Shown: positions 31,577 through 40,293, counted from the stretch's first letter. The stretch: DNA of 64,000 nucleotides from Nanobdellota archaeon (GCA_018816245.1 JAHIVW010000003.1:62001-126000), one strand, 5' to 3'. Notes: a model not told the origin generated them from the sequence alone. A program made the numbers and translations.

Positions 31577-31636
31577 ACCGCTGTATTCACTTCTCGTCAG
31601 AGAATATTATTAAAATAATCAATACTAAATTTGTAT

Positions 31637-32314
31637 ATGGAAATAATACAAGGAATTCGCGGAGAAGCGTATGAAACCGGGTATGATATTCTTCAAGAGA
31701 GGGGAGCTTCTCTCGTTCCTGTATGCCCTGGCAATGGCCATTTTAATGCAAAAACAATTGACGAATTAATCAGAATAGCTTCTGAAAACTTCTCTGTGGT
31801 CATCATTTTCATCCCAGATAAACCAACAGAGCATACCTATCGAGCAATGGGATACACAGACGCAAAAGCCAAGCAAAAAGCCCGTCACCAAGGGAATAAT
31901 CTCAGGAACAATACTATGAGAAGCATTGATAAAATAAGAGAGATTCGAGGGATCACCGTCCCCAAAATCATTAACTGGGTCAATGATGTTGAATCGCAAA
32001 ACACATTCCAAGAGGAACTAAGAAAATTAAAGCAATTATACCATCAAAATGTTGCGTTCCATCAATTAGTTCGAAATGAAACACATTCTGTAATAAAAGA
32101 AAGAACATCAGAGGAGAATGATGTGCAAACCAGAATTGATGAAGGAATTAATTATGTGTTAGAAGAATTAGCATGGTTGACCACAAGCCCATCTCTTCTT
32201 GGGGTTTCCCACCTTGCCTACATCTATCATAAAGAATGGTTTCTTGATGATTTTATTGCAGGAAAATACGATGGGACGAAGAAAGAAAATCTCGGCTTTG
32301 TTATCATTCGTTGA
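31637..32314 (+). CDS. tRNA-dependent cyclodipeptide synthase (CDPS), Cys variant
   Basis: A 225-residue protein matching the CDPS family (AlbC-like). PVCPGNGHFN (residues 28-37) corresponds to the GIS-x-GN-S-Y-F nucleophile loop. GINYVLEELAWLTTSP supplies Y173 and E177 (AlbC Y178/E182), and IYHK supplies Y197-H198, with N33, placing it in the NYH subfamily. A basic helix (KAKQKARHQGNNLR) fits the tRNA-binding helix. CDPSs take two aminoacyl-tRNAs and release a cyclic dipeptide. The catalytic serine position is Cys30. ATG 31637 is supported by an AT-rich TATA box 22-29 bases upstream. AT-rich codon use suggests transfer; no tailoring enzyme is adjacent. Confidence 0.88.
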   Translation: MEIIQGIRGEAYETGYDILQERGASLVPVCPGNGHFNAKTIDELIRIASENFSVVIIFIPDKPTEHTYRAMGYTDAKAKQKARHQGNNLRNNTMRSIDKIREIRGITVPKIINWVNDVESQNTFQEELRKLKQLYHQNVAFHQLVRNETHSVIKERTSEENDVQTRIDEGINYVLEELAWLTTSPSLLGVSHLAYIYHKEWFLDDFIAGKYDGTKKENLGFVIIR

Positions 32315-32749
32315 TTACGCAAAGTGCTTCCGCACGTCCAGCAGTTCCAGCGTCTTCCGGTTGCTGAACCCTTCGGTGACCCCGTGCCAGTGGGCGATCT
32401 TCTGTTCGCCGTGCTTCCAGCACAGAAACACCGTGTTCCCGTCTTTCTCATGATAGAAATCAATCAGGCCCGTGTGCACATCCTTCACAATTGCGCCGGT
32501 CTTCTGGATCTCTTCGACGTGCCCCTGAAGCGTGCGTGCCGCCTCTTCCCGTTCGCGAATTTTGGTGGTGTAGAGATGATGATCCACGTTTTTCTGTTCA
32601 GTGACCTCGTTCCCCCAAATGTCGAAGAGCAACCGAATGTCTGCCGTGAGACCGCTGATCCGTTCATTGACGCCAGAAATTTTCTCAAGGGAGTCTGCCA
32701 ACTGCGGGATCAAGCTGTTCGCTTCTGAAAGTGTGAAAATTTTTGCCAT
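32315..32749 (-). CDS. DUF2203 family protein
   Basis: A 144-residue protein: an N-terminal FTLSEANSLIPQL followed by a long coiled-coil-like helix, then IVKDVHTGLIDFYHEKDGNTVFLCWKHGE and the terminal IAHWHGVTEGF of DUF2203. Function unknown; frequent in Bacteria and Archaea. AGAAAGGGGT before ATG 32749 is the ribosome binding site. Its stop codon begins on the base after the CDPS stop, tail to tail. Confidence 0.85.
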   Translation of the reverse strand: MAKIFTLSEANSLIPQLADSLEKISGVNERISGLTADIRLLFDIWGNEVTEQKNVDHHLYTTKIREREEAARTLQGHVEEIQKTGAIVKDVHTGLIDFYHEKDGNTVFLCWKHGEQKIAHWHGVTEGFSNRKTLELLDVRKHFA

Positions 32750-32837
32750 ACCCCTTTCTAAACGTTGCCTGCAAACCCTCTTAAAGGTTCGCCGAGGAGT
32801 GGCCCGCAAACGCTTTTAACATTCTCCGGCCAATCAT

Positions 32838-33734
32838 TTGCCGATGACAGCCTTCCTGACGATTCTCCGACCGGCAAACGCCCTCATGGCAGTCCTGGCT
32901 GTCTTTGTTGGCGGACTCATCACCATGCAGGCCACGGCTTTCTCATCCCTTTCCCTTGGATTGGCCCTCCTTGCTGCCTTCCTCATCACGGGCGCCGGCA
33001 ACGTCATCAACGATTACGTAGACATTGAGGCAGACAAGATCAACAAACCAAAACGGCCGATTCCCTCTGGCCGGATTTCTCCCAAAGGAGCGCTTACCTA
33101 CGCCATCACCCTGTTTTTGGTTGGCATTGCGCTTGCAAGCCAGGTCAATCTCGTTGTCCTCCTGATTGCGGTTATCAACAGTTTAGTCTTGATCGGCTAC
33201 GCGATCACCCTCAAACAACGTGCCCTTGTAGGCCATCTCGCGGTCAGCTACCTTGTCGGGTCCACATTCCTCTTCGGTGGTGCTGTGGCAGGGAACCTGA
33301 AATTGACCTTGATCCTTGCGCTGCTCGCTGGCCTGGCGAACTTCTCCCGGGAAATTATCAAAGCCCTTGAAGATGTTGAAGGCGACCGCGCCCATTTTCT
33401 GAAGCGTATGGTGAAGAAAGTTAGGAAAGAGATCGCTTCCCGGTTCAAGCTGAAAGGCGACAAAGTCGAACTTACCTACGGGAAACGTGTCCACCTGACC
33501 CTCGCAACCCTGTCACTCTTGCTGGCGATTCTCATTTCCCTGATACCGCTCCTGCTGCACATCCTGAACGAATCCTATCTCATTCCAGTAATGCTCGCCG
33601 ATGTGGTCTTCATTGCAGCCATGATCCGGTTTCTCCGCGCCAAAAAACCAAAGGATTACAGGAAGGCGAGCAAGTGGATCAAATACGGGATGTTCCTGGG
33701 ATTGATCGCGTTCATCGTGGGCGCGCTCGTGTAA
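32838..33734 (+). CDS. UbiA prenyltransferase (DGGGP synthase-like)
   Basis: A 298-residue polytopic membrane protein. The first Asp-rich motif NDYVDIEADKINKPKRPI and the second EDVEGDRAHF are those of digeranylgeranylglyceryl phosphate synthase, which adds the second geranylgeranyl chain in archaeal lipid synthesis. The length fits. A TTTTAACATT promoter-like sequence lies about 25-30 bases before the ATG. The charged insertion (about residues 190-215) after the second motif is unusually long. Confidence 0.9.
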   Translation: MPMTAFLTILRPANALMAVLAVFVGGLITMQATAFSSLSLGLALLAAFLITGAGNVINDYVDIEADKINKPKRPIPSGRISPKGALTYAITLFLVGIALASQVNLVVLLIAVINSLVLIGYAITLKQRALVGHLAVSYLVGSTFLFGGAVAGNLKLTLILALLAGLANFSREIIKALEDVEGDRAHFLKRMVKKVRKEIASRFKLKGDKVELTYGKRVHLTLATLSLLLAILISLIPLLLHILNESYLIPVMLADVVFIAAMIRFLRAKKPKDYRKASKWIKYGMFLGLIAFIVGALV

Positions 33735-33770
33735 TTTCCTTATATAGATTTGAATCAATAATTATTCTCT

Positions 33771-34220
33771 ATGAGGGGGCGGTTCAGACAGCGTCGTTGG
33801 GATAGCACTGTTACGCGGGCCCTTCTGATCGTTGCGTTGCTTGCTGTTATCTTTCTAGGAACTTTCGCTGTTGGCAATGTTGCTTCTGATGTTGCTGCAG
33901 GACAGTTCAGCTTGTGGGATTTGTTCTCTGGGCGAGCCTTCCGTGCTTCACCTACGCCGGTTGGTGTTCAGGGATTTGGCTACGTGTTTACGGTGGACGG
34001 GGTCATGAACAGCGCCCTGCCCATCTTGGATACAACACAACTCTATACTCCGGAAGAGGCAGCAACAAGCTACGCTGAAGCGCTCCAGAGCGGGACAAGC
34101 CTGTCATTTGTGTGCGGTCCGTTTGAAAACACTAACGAGAAGTACTGTTTGCGTGTTCTCCCGGAAATCCAAACCGAAATGGTTGAAGCAGTCCTCGAAG
34201 GCATGAGGAGGAGCATCTAA
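33771..34220 (+). CDS. Exported/anchored protein, unknown
   Basis: A 149-residue protein with a basic N-terminus (RGRFRQRRW) and one transmembrane helix (about 17-37), then an exported part with two cysteines (FVCGPF and KYCLRV) likely to form a disulfide. A TATA-like CTTATATAGA lies about 25-34 bases upstream. It is followed one base later by the Cys-rich secreted protein, so the pair is co-transcribed. Confidence 0.6.
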   Translation: MRGRFRQRRWDSTVTRALLIVALLAVIFLGTFAVGNVASDVAAGQFSLWDLFSGRAFRASPTPVGVQGFGYVFTVDGVMNSALPILDTTQLYTPEEAATSYAEALQSGTSLSFVCGPFENTNEKYCLRVLPEIQTEMVEAVLEGMRRSI

Positions 34221-34221
34221 C

Positions 34222-35700
34222 ATGCAGCCAAAAAAACTTTCCCTCCTGCTTATAATTGTTGTCGTTGTCGCTGGACTCGGGGTTTCCCTTGGGTTCAGAA
34301 CAACCACCGTTGCTGCTGATGGTGGTGTGTGGGATGTTGTGGTTGATGAAGTTGTCAGTCAAGTGAATACCCCTGGTCGTGCCATTACAACAATCGTCTC
34401 TTTACCGCTTGCTGCAGCAAGTGAAGCAGCTGGGATTGTTTCTGGTCTCAATTCACTGGGAGCCTGTTTTGGAATTGCCGAACAGTGCTCTGAAGATGAT
34501 GGAAACAGCGGCTTTTTTACTAAAGCTGCGGGTGCTGTCAGTACCTGTTTGTGTGCACCCAAGACAGCTGCCTCCTACACCATTGATCAACTTGTTACCG
34601 GAGGGATTGTTGGTTGTGGAACCGATAGCTCAAGCGGCATGTGCAGTGGGCTCTGCGGACCAGGGACCGAATGTGCCCTTCAAAGCGTGTCGCTCCCGTT
34701 TCTCGGCGACGTTGCCTTATGGTGCGGGTGTCTGCCGAAAGATAGTATCACCGGGGGGGTTACATCTCCAAGAACCCCAGGAGGCAATCCCAATGCAAAG
34801 GAGTGCGAAGCATCGTATTTGGGGAGCAATCGGAAGATGATGTTAGAACTTGCCATGTCAGGCATGCCATTGGACCAGATTAACGATCTTCTCGAGAGCG
34901 GCCTACTCGAACAAGCAGTCTGTAGTATCCGATACTGTCCAACCGAAGAATGTTCGGAAGCTCCCACGTGTGTCTATTATGGTGAAGGATGGTGTGATTG
35001 TCCAGGCTGTGGTAAATGGGAAGAGACCGATCCAGGCACAACAACGCCAACTGGGAATCCTAACCCAGGGACAGGTCCGATCACCCCACCAGCAACCCCA
35101 ACTCCCCCAACGCCGCCTCCCGGTCCAACTCCCGGTCCTGTCACCGGTGGTGGAACACCCCCAACCACCCCTCCTCCACCGAGTGGCATTCTGTGCCCTC
35201 AAAAGACACTGAAGTCAGTAGAACTCGAATTGCTTGATCTCATAACGAGTGGGGGAAATATGAATGATTACCTTGTTGATACGGATCCTGATCCTGACGT
35301 ATTCAATTTCGAGATCGATGAAGAACACGTCTTCAATGACGCATGTGCCAAAGCAAAGTGTGACAAACCTGAAGAAACGTGTCAGTGGGCCGGAGGAGGT
35401 TCAACAAGTTCCAATCTCTGCATCTGCGAAGGAGGTTCCTGCGGCAACGATGAAGTTGTTTCTGACCCGAATGGCGGTGTTCCAACAGGACCTGAACCTG
35501 ACCCGGTTGCGGTCTGCATTGTTGACGAATACCATCCTGAATATGATCTCATTGACGTGTGTTCACCAAAAGGAGGGTGTACGTATCCCCTCCCACCAGC
35601 ATCGTTCCGCATTCTTGTCGCCCCGTACGCGCCACCATGGGCAGATACTGGAACAGCTGGCTCGAGTTCTTCCACTGAGCCAGGAACTGTTCCGGAATGA
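34222..35700 (+). CDS. Large secreted Cys-rich protein with Pro/Thr linker
   Basis: A 492-residue protein: a signal peptide (about 5-32), then several Cys-rich modules. They end in the similar patterns WCGC, WCDC and LCIC and start with helical segments such as NRKMMLELAMSGMP and SVELELLDLITSGG. A glycine/proline/threonine linker (about residues 270-325) separates the first two modules from the third; the end is Ser/Thr/Pro-rich. This looks like an extracellular, disulfide-stabilised adhesion or surface protein. No catalytic motif. Its TGA stop overlaps the 3' end of tRNA-Arg on the other strand. Confidence 0.7.
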   Translation: MQPKKLSLLLIIVVVVAGLGVSLGFRTTTVAADGGVWDVVVDEVVSQVNTPGRAITTIVSLPLAAASEAAGIVSGLNSLGACFGIAEQCSEDDGNSGFFTKAAGAVSTCLCAPKTAASYTIDQLVTGGIVGCGTDSSSGMCSGLCGPGTECALQSVSLPFLGDVALWCGCLPKDSITGGVTSPRTPGGNPNAKECEASYLGSNRKMMLELAMSGMPLDQINDLLESGLLEQAVCSIRYCPTEECSEAPTCVYYGEGWCDCPGCGKWEETDPGTTTPTGNPNPGTGPITPPATPTPPTPPPGPTPGPVTGGGTPPTTPPPPSGILCPQKTLKSVELELLDLITSGGNMNDYLVDTDPDPDVFNFEIDEEHVFNDACAKAKCDKPEETCQWAGGGSTSSNLCICEGGSCGNDEVVSDPNGGVPTGPEPDPVAVCIVDEYHPEYDLIDVCSPKGGCTYPLPPASFRILVAPYAPPWADTGTAGSSSSTEPGTVPE

Positions 35701-35769
35701 CCCCGCTGGGAATCGAACCCAGATCAAAGGCTCCGCAAGCCCCCATTCTATCCGTTAAACTACGGGGTC
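35698..35769 (-). tRNA. tRNA-Arg (GCG)
   Basis: The acceptor GACCCCG/CGGGGTC is perfect with A discriminator; the anticodon loop TTGCGGA gives GCG (Arg CGC codon); the T arm is CTGGG-TTCGATT-CCCAG. No CCA encoded. Its last bases overlap the stop of the convergent secreted protein gene. Confidence 0.9.
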
Positions 35770-35802
35770 GCTACAACTGTTGTGCAGCAGCGGGTTTAAA
35801 AC

Positions 35803-36978
35803 CTACGAAATCACCTTGAGGTCGCGCCCGACTTTCTTGAAGGCGTCGAGTGCTTCGTCCAGGTCTTCTTTCGTGTGCTGCGCCGTCACCATGGTGCGGA
35901 TGCGCGCCTTGTCCTTGGCGACGAGTGGGAACACGATCGGCTTGGCCCACACGCCGTGCTCGAACAGCGCCTTGCTGAACCGCTGTGCAACAGACGATTC
36001 CCCGAGCATCACCGGTGTGATCGGGGTCTTTGAGTTGCCTGTGTCAAATCCAAGTGACTGGAGCTGCTCTTTTAAGTAGTTTCTATTCTCCCACAGCTGT
36101 TTCAAGTGGTGCGGTTCATCCTGGATCATCGTAAGCGCTTCTGAACACGCCGCAATGGTTGCCGGTGGATGCCCGGTCGTGAAGATAAACGACCGCGCGC
36201 GGTTCACGAGGTAGTCCGTGAGTTCTGGTTCCCCGGCAATGTATCCGCCGATGCACCCGAACGCCTTGGAGAATGTTCCCATGTCAATGTCCACGCGGCC
36301 TTCCAGCTTGTAGTGACTGATAATCCCGCGGCCATCCTTGCCGAGCACGCCATCACCATGTGCGTCATCAACCATGGTGACCGCACCATACTGTTCGGCA
36401 AGCTCAACGATCTGGTCCAGTGGTGCAATGTCCCCATCCATGGAGAAGACCCCGTCAGTAACCACTAAGATACGCCGTGCTCCTTTGGACGCTTCCAGCG
36501 CCTGCTTCAGTTCGTCCATGTTGCCATGCTGATAAATCTTTCGGTCTGCCTTGGTCAACCGGACACCGTCGATGATGGAGCCGTGGTTCAGTTCATCGGA
36601 AATAATTACGTCGCCTTTGTCGAACAGCGCTTGGATTGTTCCCCGGTTCGCGGCAATCCCGGCCGTAAACATCAATGCTGACTTCGTCTCCTTGTAGACA
36701 GCAAGCTGCTTCTCGAAATCCATATGGATGTCCATGGTCCCGGCAATCTGGCGTACGGCACCCGTGCCGAATCCCCATTTGTCGATTGCGCGTTTTGCTG
36801 CTTCCCGGATCCGCGGATTGTTTGCAAACCCGAGATAGTTATTGGAACAGAGCATAATCACTTTTTTTCCGTTTAGAGTGACACGCGCTGCCTGCTCAGT
36901 ACTCATCACCGGTAATGTCGTGAACAAGTTCTGTTCTTTCAAGCTGTTGATCTCATCTTTCAGAAAGTCAAGTGCCAT
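35803..36978 (-). CDS. kbl: 2-amino-3-ketobutyrate CoA ligase (glycine C-acetyltransferase)
   Basis: A 391-residue PLP enzyme of the alpha-oxoamine synthase family. NNYLGFANNPRI, MFTAGIAANRGTI, VDDAHGDGVLG and the PLP-lysine motif GTFSKAFGCIGGYI are intact. It cleaves 2-amino-3-ketobutyrate with CoA to glycine and acetyl-CoA. ATG 36978 follows a strong GAGGTGG site. Divergent from tdh, which makes its substrate, so the two complete the threonine-to-glycine pathway. Confidence 0.93.
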   Translation of the reverse strand: MALDFLKDEINSLKEQNLFTTLPVMSTEQAARVTLNGKKVIMLCSNNYLGFANNPRIREAAKRAIDKWGFGTGAVRQIAGTMDIHMDFEKQLAVYKETKSALMFTAGIAANRGTIQALFDKGDVIISDELNHGSIIDGVRLTKADRKIYQHGNMDELKQALEASKGARRILVVTDGVFSMDGDIAPLDQIVELAEQYGAVTMVDDAHGDGVLGKDGRGIISHYKLEGRVDIDMGTFSKAFGCIGGYIAGEPELTDYLVNRARSFIFTTGHPPATIAACSEALTMIQDEPHHLKQLWENRNYLKEQLQSLGFDTGNSKTPITPVMLGESSVAQRFSKALFEHGVWAKPIVFPLVAKDKARIRTMVTAQHTKEDLDEALDAFKKVGRDLKVIS

Positions 36979-37092
36979 AAAATCCACCTCACCAAGCACT
37001 ACCCGCGGAGGTTTAAATGAGTATGCTTCGCTATCTGACGAACTCAACCGAACGGAGATTTAAAGCTCCAACCAAAGCATACTCTGATTTCC

Positions 37093-38127
37093 ATGCAGGC
37101 AGTACGAAAACTCTCCCCCCAACCAGGGTTCGAACTCGTTGATATTCCAGAACCAACGCCAGGACCGCGCGACCTTCTTGTTAAGGTCCGCGCGACATCC
37201 ATGTGCGGCACTGATGTGCACATCTACAATTGGGACCCTCCGTGGTCCACCGGGCGGATGTCCCCACCGAAAACAATTGGTCATGAAGTATGTGGTGAAG
37301 TCATCGAGCTCGGGAGTGACATTACCGGCTTCGAGGTCGGTGATCTGATATCCGCAGAGTCGCACATCTTTGACGACACATGCGATCTCTGCAAAACAAA
37401 CAACAAGCACATCTGCCGGAACGTCAAGTTCTATTCCATTGACACCGATGGCTTCTGGGCAGAATACGCGCTCATTCCTGTTGTCTCTGCATGGAAAAAT
37501 CCCAAGGACATGAATCCGGAAATCGCAACCTTGCAGGAATCCATGGGAAACTCTGTCTACACGGTTGCTGCGAGCAATGTCAAAGACAAGGACGTTGCTA
37601 TTTTCGGTCTTGGACCAACAGGGTTGTTTTCTGTTGGGATCGCGAAAGCGCTCGGCGCCAAGACCGTGTACGCGGTCGCTGGCTCAAAAATCCATCTCGA
37701 CATTGCCAAGAAGATGGGCGCTGATGTGATTATCAACCGGCACGATGGCAATCCCGAACAAGTGATCATGGACGCGACGGACAAGCTCGGCGTTGATGTG
37801 TCGTTGGAAATGGCAGGCAAGGACGTTGCCCTGCAGCAAGCACTCAATGTCCTGAAACCGACCGGCCAGGTGACGATCCTCGGGTTACCAACCAAGGAAA
37901 TCTCTCTTGATGTCTCCAAGCAGATCGTGATGAAAGACGTCACGGTGCGCGGTATCTACGGCCGCCGTATCTGGGAAACCTGGGAGCTCACCACCAAACT
38001 CCTTCGTGACGGCCTTGATATCTCTCCCATCATCACCCACAAGCTTCCGCTGAGCAAATTCCAAGAAGGCATTGACGCCATGAAGTCAGGAGAAAGCGGC
38101 AAAGTCGTGATGTTTCCGGGAAAATAA
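37093..38127 (+). CDS. tdh: L-threonine 3-dehydrogenase
   Basis: Zinc-dependent medium-chain dehydrogenase of 344 residues. The catalytic zinc site is MCGTDVHIY with GHEVCGEV; the structural zinc site is TCDLCKTNNKHIC; the NAD-binding loop is GLGPTGLFSVGIA. It oxidises threonine to 2-amino-3-ketobutyrate. The start is ATG 37093, and a GATTTAAAG promoter sequence lies about 30 bases upstream. Pairing with kbl makes the substrate assignment strong. Confidence 0.92.
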   Translation: MQAVRKLSPQPGFELVDIPEPTPGPRDLLVKVRATSMCGTDVHIYNWDPPWSTGRMSPPKTIGHEVCGEVIELGSDITGFEVGDLISAESHIFDDTCDLCKTNNKHICRNVKFYSIDTDGFWAEYALIPVVSAWKNPKDMNPEIATLQESMGNSVYTVAASNVKDKDVAIFGLGPTGLFSVGIAKALGAKTVYAVAGSKIHLDIAKKMGADVIINRHDGNPEQVIMDATDKLGVDVSLEMAGKDVALQQALNVLKPTGQVTILGLPTKEISLDVSKQIVMKDVTVRGIYGRRIWETWELTTKLLRDGLDISPIITHKLPLSKFQEGIDAMKSGESGKVVMFPGK

Positions 38128-38128
38128 A

Positions 38129-38824
38129 TTAGAGCACGCCGAAGAGCAACCCAATCGAATACCCTGCGCCAGCAGCGAGCATCCCGACAACCATCATCTC
38201 AAGGGCGCCAACAACAACATTCGTCTTCGCCAACCGCGATTTCATGCTACCGAACACCAGCAACCCTCCCATGGTCAATACGAACGCAACTAATAGCGCA
38301 GTCACACCCTCGAACACAAGGAACGGGGCAAGCGTAACAAGCCCACCGGGAACGAACGCGAGCGCGATCGCAGCCGCCGCCTTCCACGAGCACTCCGTTG
38401 GTTTGCTCATGTTCAGCTCGCCTTCCATCATGGCGTTGATCCACACCTGTTTGTTGGAGGTAACGAGCTTCACCATCTGGTCAAGCTGTTTTCCCTTGAA
38501 TCCCCTGGCCCGGTAGATGTCTCGAATTTCCTTGCGTTCAATGGCAGGCTGATGGTCAATCTCCCACGCTTCGCGGGCAGCCTCCCGCTTATACAGTTCC
38601 CGCTCTGATTTGGTCGACAGGTACGTTCCTGCGGCCATGGAAACTGCCCCGGAAAACATTCCCGCAAGCCCGGCAAGGAGCACGACCATGTTCCCAGCAG
38701 CAGCCCCGCTCACTCCGGCCACGATCCCGAGCGTTGAGATCAAGCCGTCCTCAACACCGAAGACAATCTCACGGAGGTAGGTCCGGCTCCTCAATGACGA
38801 ATGCGCCTCTTTATGGAGGTTCAT
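38129..38824 (-). CDS. VIT1/CCC1-family metal transporter
   Basis: A 231-residue membrane protein. The N-terminal SRTYLREIVFGVEDGLISTLGIVAGVSGA and SMAAGTYLSTKSERELY, followed by EIDHQPAIERKEIRDIY, are the VIT family signature including its metal-binding cytoplasmic helix. It probably moves Fe2+ or Mn2+. ATG 38824 is the start of homology; upstream frame continuation is not coding. It is convergent with tdh. Confidence 0.9.
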   Translation of the reverse strand: MNLHKEAHSSLRSRTYLREIVFGVEDGLISTLGIVAGVSGAAAGNMVVLLAGLAGMFSGAVSMAAGTYLSTKSERELYKREAAREAWEIDHQPAIERKEIRDIYRARGFKGKQLDQMVKLVTSNKQVWINAMMEGELNMSKPTECSWKAAAAIALAFVPGGLVTLAPFLVFEGVTALLVAFVLTMGGLLVFGSMKSRLAKTNVVVGALEMMVVGMLAAGAGYSIGLLFGVL

Positions 38825-38875
38825 TACTCTCTTCTTGGGTGAGGATAATAAAATGCCTGCATCCAAGAAAACCGT

Positions 38876-39184
38876 ATGGTCGTCTCCATCTCTGTCACCT
38901 GCGCTTCTGAAGAGGAGGCCACGAAGCTTGCGAAGACCCTTGTTCAGGAAAAGCTCGCAGCCTGTGCCAGCATTATCCCGAGCGTGACCTCGGTCTACTG
39001 GTGGAAGAAGGAGCTCCACGAGGACCAGGAAGTATTAATGATTGTGAAAACAAAGAAATCCACAGCACCTGCTGTCACGAAGCGCATCAAGGATCTCCAC
39101 TCCTACGAGTTTCCCGTGATCACGGTCACCACTGTTGAAACCGATGATGCGGTTGCCCAGTGGGTGGAGGAGTGTGTCACATGA
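38876..39184 (+). CDS. cutA: CutA1 divalent-ion tolerance protein
   Basis: A 102-residue trimeric CutA1: VSISVTCASEEEATKLAKTLVQEKLAACASIIPSV-type start, YWWKKELHEDQEVLMIVKTKK, and HSYEFPVITV. Linked to metal tolerance; the biochemical role is unsettled. Adjacent to the VIT1-like metal transporter, which fits a metal-homeostasis context. The end overlaps the next start as ATGA. Confidence 0.93.
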   Translation: MVVSISVTCASEEEATKLAKTLVQEKLAACASIIPSVTSVYWWKKELHEDQEVLMIVKTKKSTAPAVTKRIKDLHSYEFPVITVTTVETDDAVAQWVEECVT

Positions 39185-39525
39185 GTAAGAAAACCGTGTA
39201 TGCGCTATTCTCCCGGCTCAATCGCAAGCACAAGATTCACATCAGCAAGTTTGTTCTCGATCAGGGTGCTATCCCGAGCTTCCCGACAATTGTTGAAGAC
39301 TTCTACAACACCAAGCCACTCACAACGGTTGAAACCATTGCCGAACGCAAAGATGCGATCGTCCGCCGTGCAGACGAAGTCTGGGTGTTCGGGGAAATCT
39401 CTGACGACATCCTTGACGACGTGTTGCTGGCGCGGCGACTGGGAAAGAAACTGCGCTACTTTGATGGGCTGCCGAACATGATTGCAGAAGTGAGTGAAGG
39501 GGATTTGCGTCCTTCAAGTGAATAA
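39181..39525 (+). CDS. Small Rossmann-like protein, unknown
   Basis: A 114-residue protein starting at ATG 39181 within the cutA stop. The pattern VYALFSRLNRKHKIHISKFVLDQG, RADEVWVFGEISDDILDDVLLARRLGKKLRYF resembles nucleoside 2-deoxyribosyltransferase-like folds (a D-E-V-W-V-F-G strand and a helix of regularly spaced acidic residues), but catalytic residues cannot be assigned. Co-transcribed with cutA. Its last base abuts the convergent carbonic-anhydrase-like gene. Confidence 0.6.
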   Translation: MSKKTVYALFSRLNRKHKIHISKFVLDQGAIPSFPTIVEDFYNTKPLTTVETIAERKDAIVRRADEVWVFGEISDDILDDVLLARRLGKKLRYFDGLPNMIAEVSEGDLRPSSE

Positions 39526-40293
39526 TTATTTGAGCAACGGTAGAACAAAATGCTCTTTTTGTTCTCTTGTCAAGTGCAAGACATCGGCGATAGCATCTTG
39601 TTCTGTTTCGCCGTTCGCACCAACAATAATGAGGCCAGGTTTGCTATACGGGTTAATGTCTTTGAGGCCGTACATGGTTGCAAGGACATGAAATGATCCG
39701 TCTTTATATCGATCTCTTGTCTGTGACAAATCCCGTGGGGCATCATAAAGATGCCGAATCAGTTCATGCATTCCTTCAATGGTGACGTATTCAGCAAGGC
39801 CAGCGAGAAACCGGTCCAGATCTTGTTCTGGATCAAAGCCGAGGTTTGTGATATAATCAGTTCCTCGTTCAACAAGAGGAAGCAACCTCGATCCTTGGTT
39901 GCGAATGCATGGAGGAAGTTCACTCCGCTGGGTAACCGTGTTATATGCAGCCGTGACACCACCGCAATCTGTGTGCCCCTCGATTCCCCCAAGAACAGCG
40001 TGTTTGACTTCTTCAAGAAAATTCGTACTTTCAACACCATCAAAGAACACGTTTGCTGCTGGTGAACGAACCTCGATAATATGGGGTTGGCCTGTAGAGA
40101 ATTCTCCACAACCATACCGGTGTGGAAATGCCGGGAGGCGGGGATCGACACAACAGTTCAGGGCAGCGTACGGGACAACGTGATCCCGTTTTCCGTCATT
40201 GGAAAGGAAAAGGCCCTCATCAAGTTCCACTGGTTCGCCAAGAAGCCGCTGAATAACCTTGTAAGCGATGTCAGGAGTAATCTCGTGTTCCAT
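39526..40293 (-). CDS. Beta-carbonic-anhydrase-like protein
   Basis: A 255-residue protein with the beta-CA zinc motifs: NCCVDPRL (C-x-D-x-R) near residue 47 and GGIEGHTDCGGV (H-x2-C) about 55 residues later. Outside these it is unlike standard carbonic anhydrases, with a longer C-terminal half (IIVGANGETEQDAI at the end). A zinc enzyme of the superfamily is likely; carbonic anhydrase activity is uncertain. ATG 40293 is the conserved start. Confidence 0.65.
   Translation of the reverse strand: MEHEITPDIAYKVIQRLLGEPVELDEGLFLSNDGKRDHVVPYAALNCCVDPRLPAFPHRYGCGEFSTGQPHIIEVRSPAANVFFDGVESTNFLEEVKHAVLGGIEGHTDCGGVTAAYNTVTQRSELPPCIRNQGSRLLPLVERGTDYITNLGFDPEQDLDRFLAGLAEYVTIEGMHELIRHLYDAPRDLSQTRDRYKDGSFHVLATMYGLKDINPYSKPGLIIVGANGETEQDAIADVLHLTREQKEHFVLPLLK

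Noticed and set aside
35100-35190. Minus-strand Gly/Val-rich frame opposite the Pro/Thr linker
   Set aside because: It is the antisense shadow of a proline/threonine-rich linker.
38825-39019. Upstream extension of the VIT1-like gene
   Set aside because: It lies antisense to cutA and has no similarity to the family; ATG 38824 fits the conserved start.
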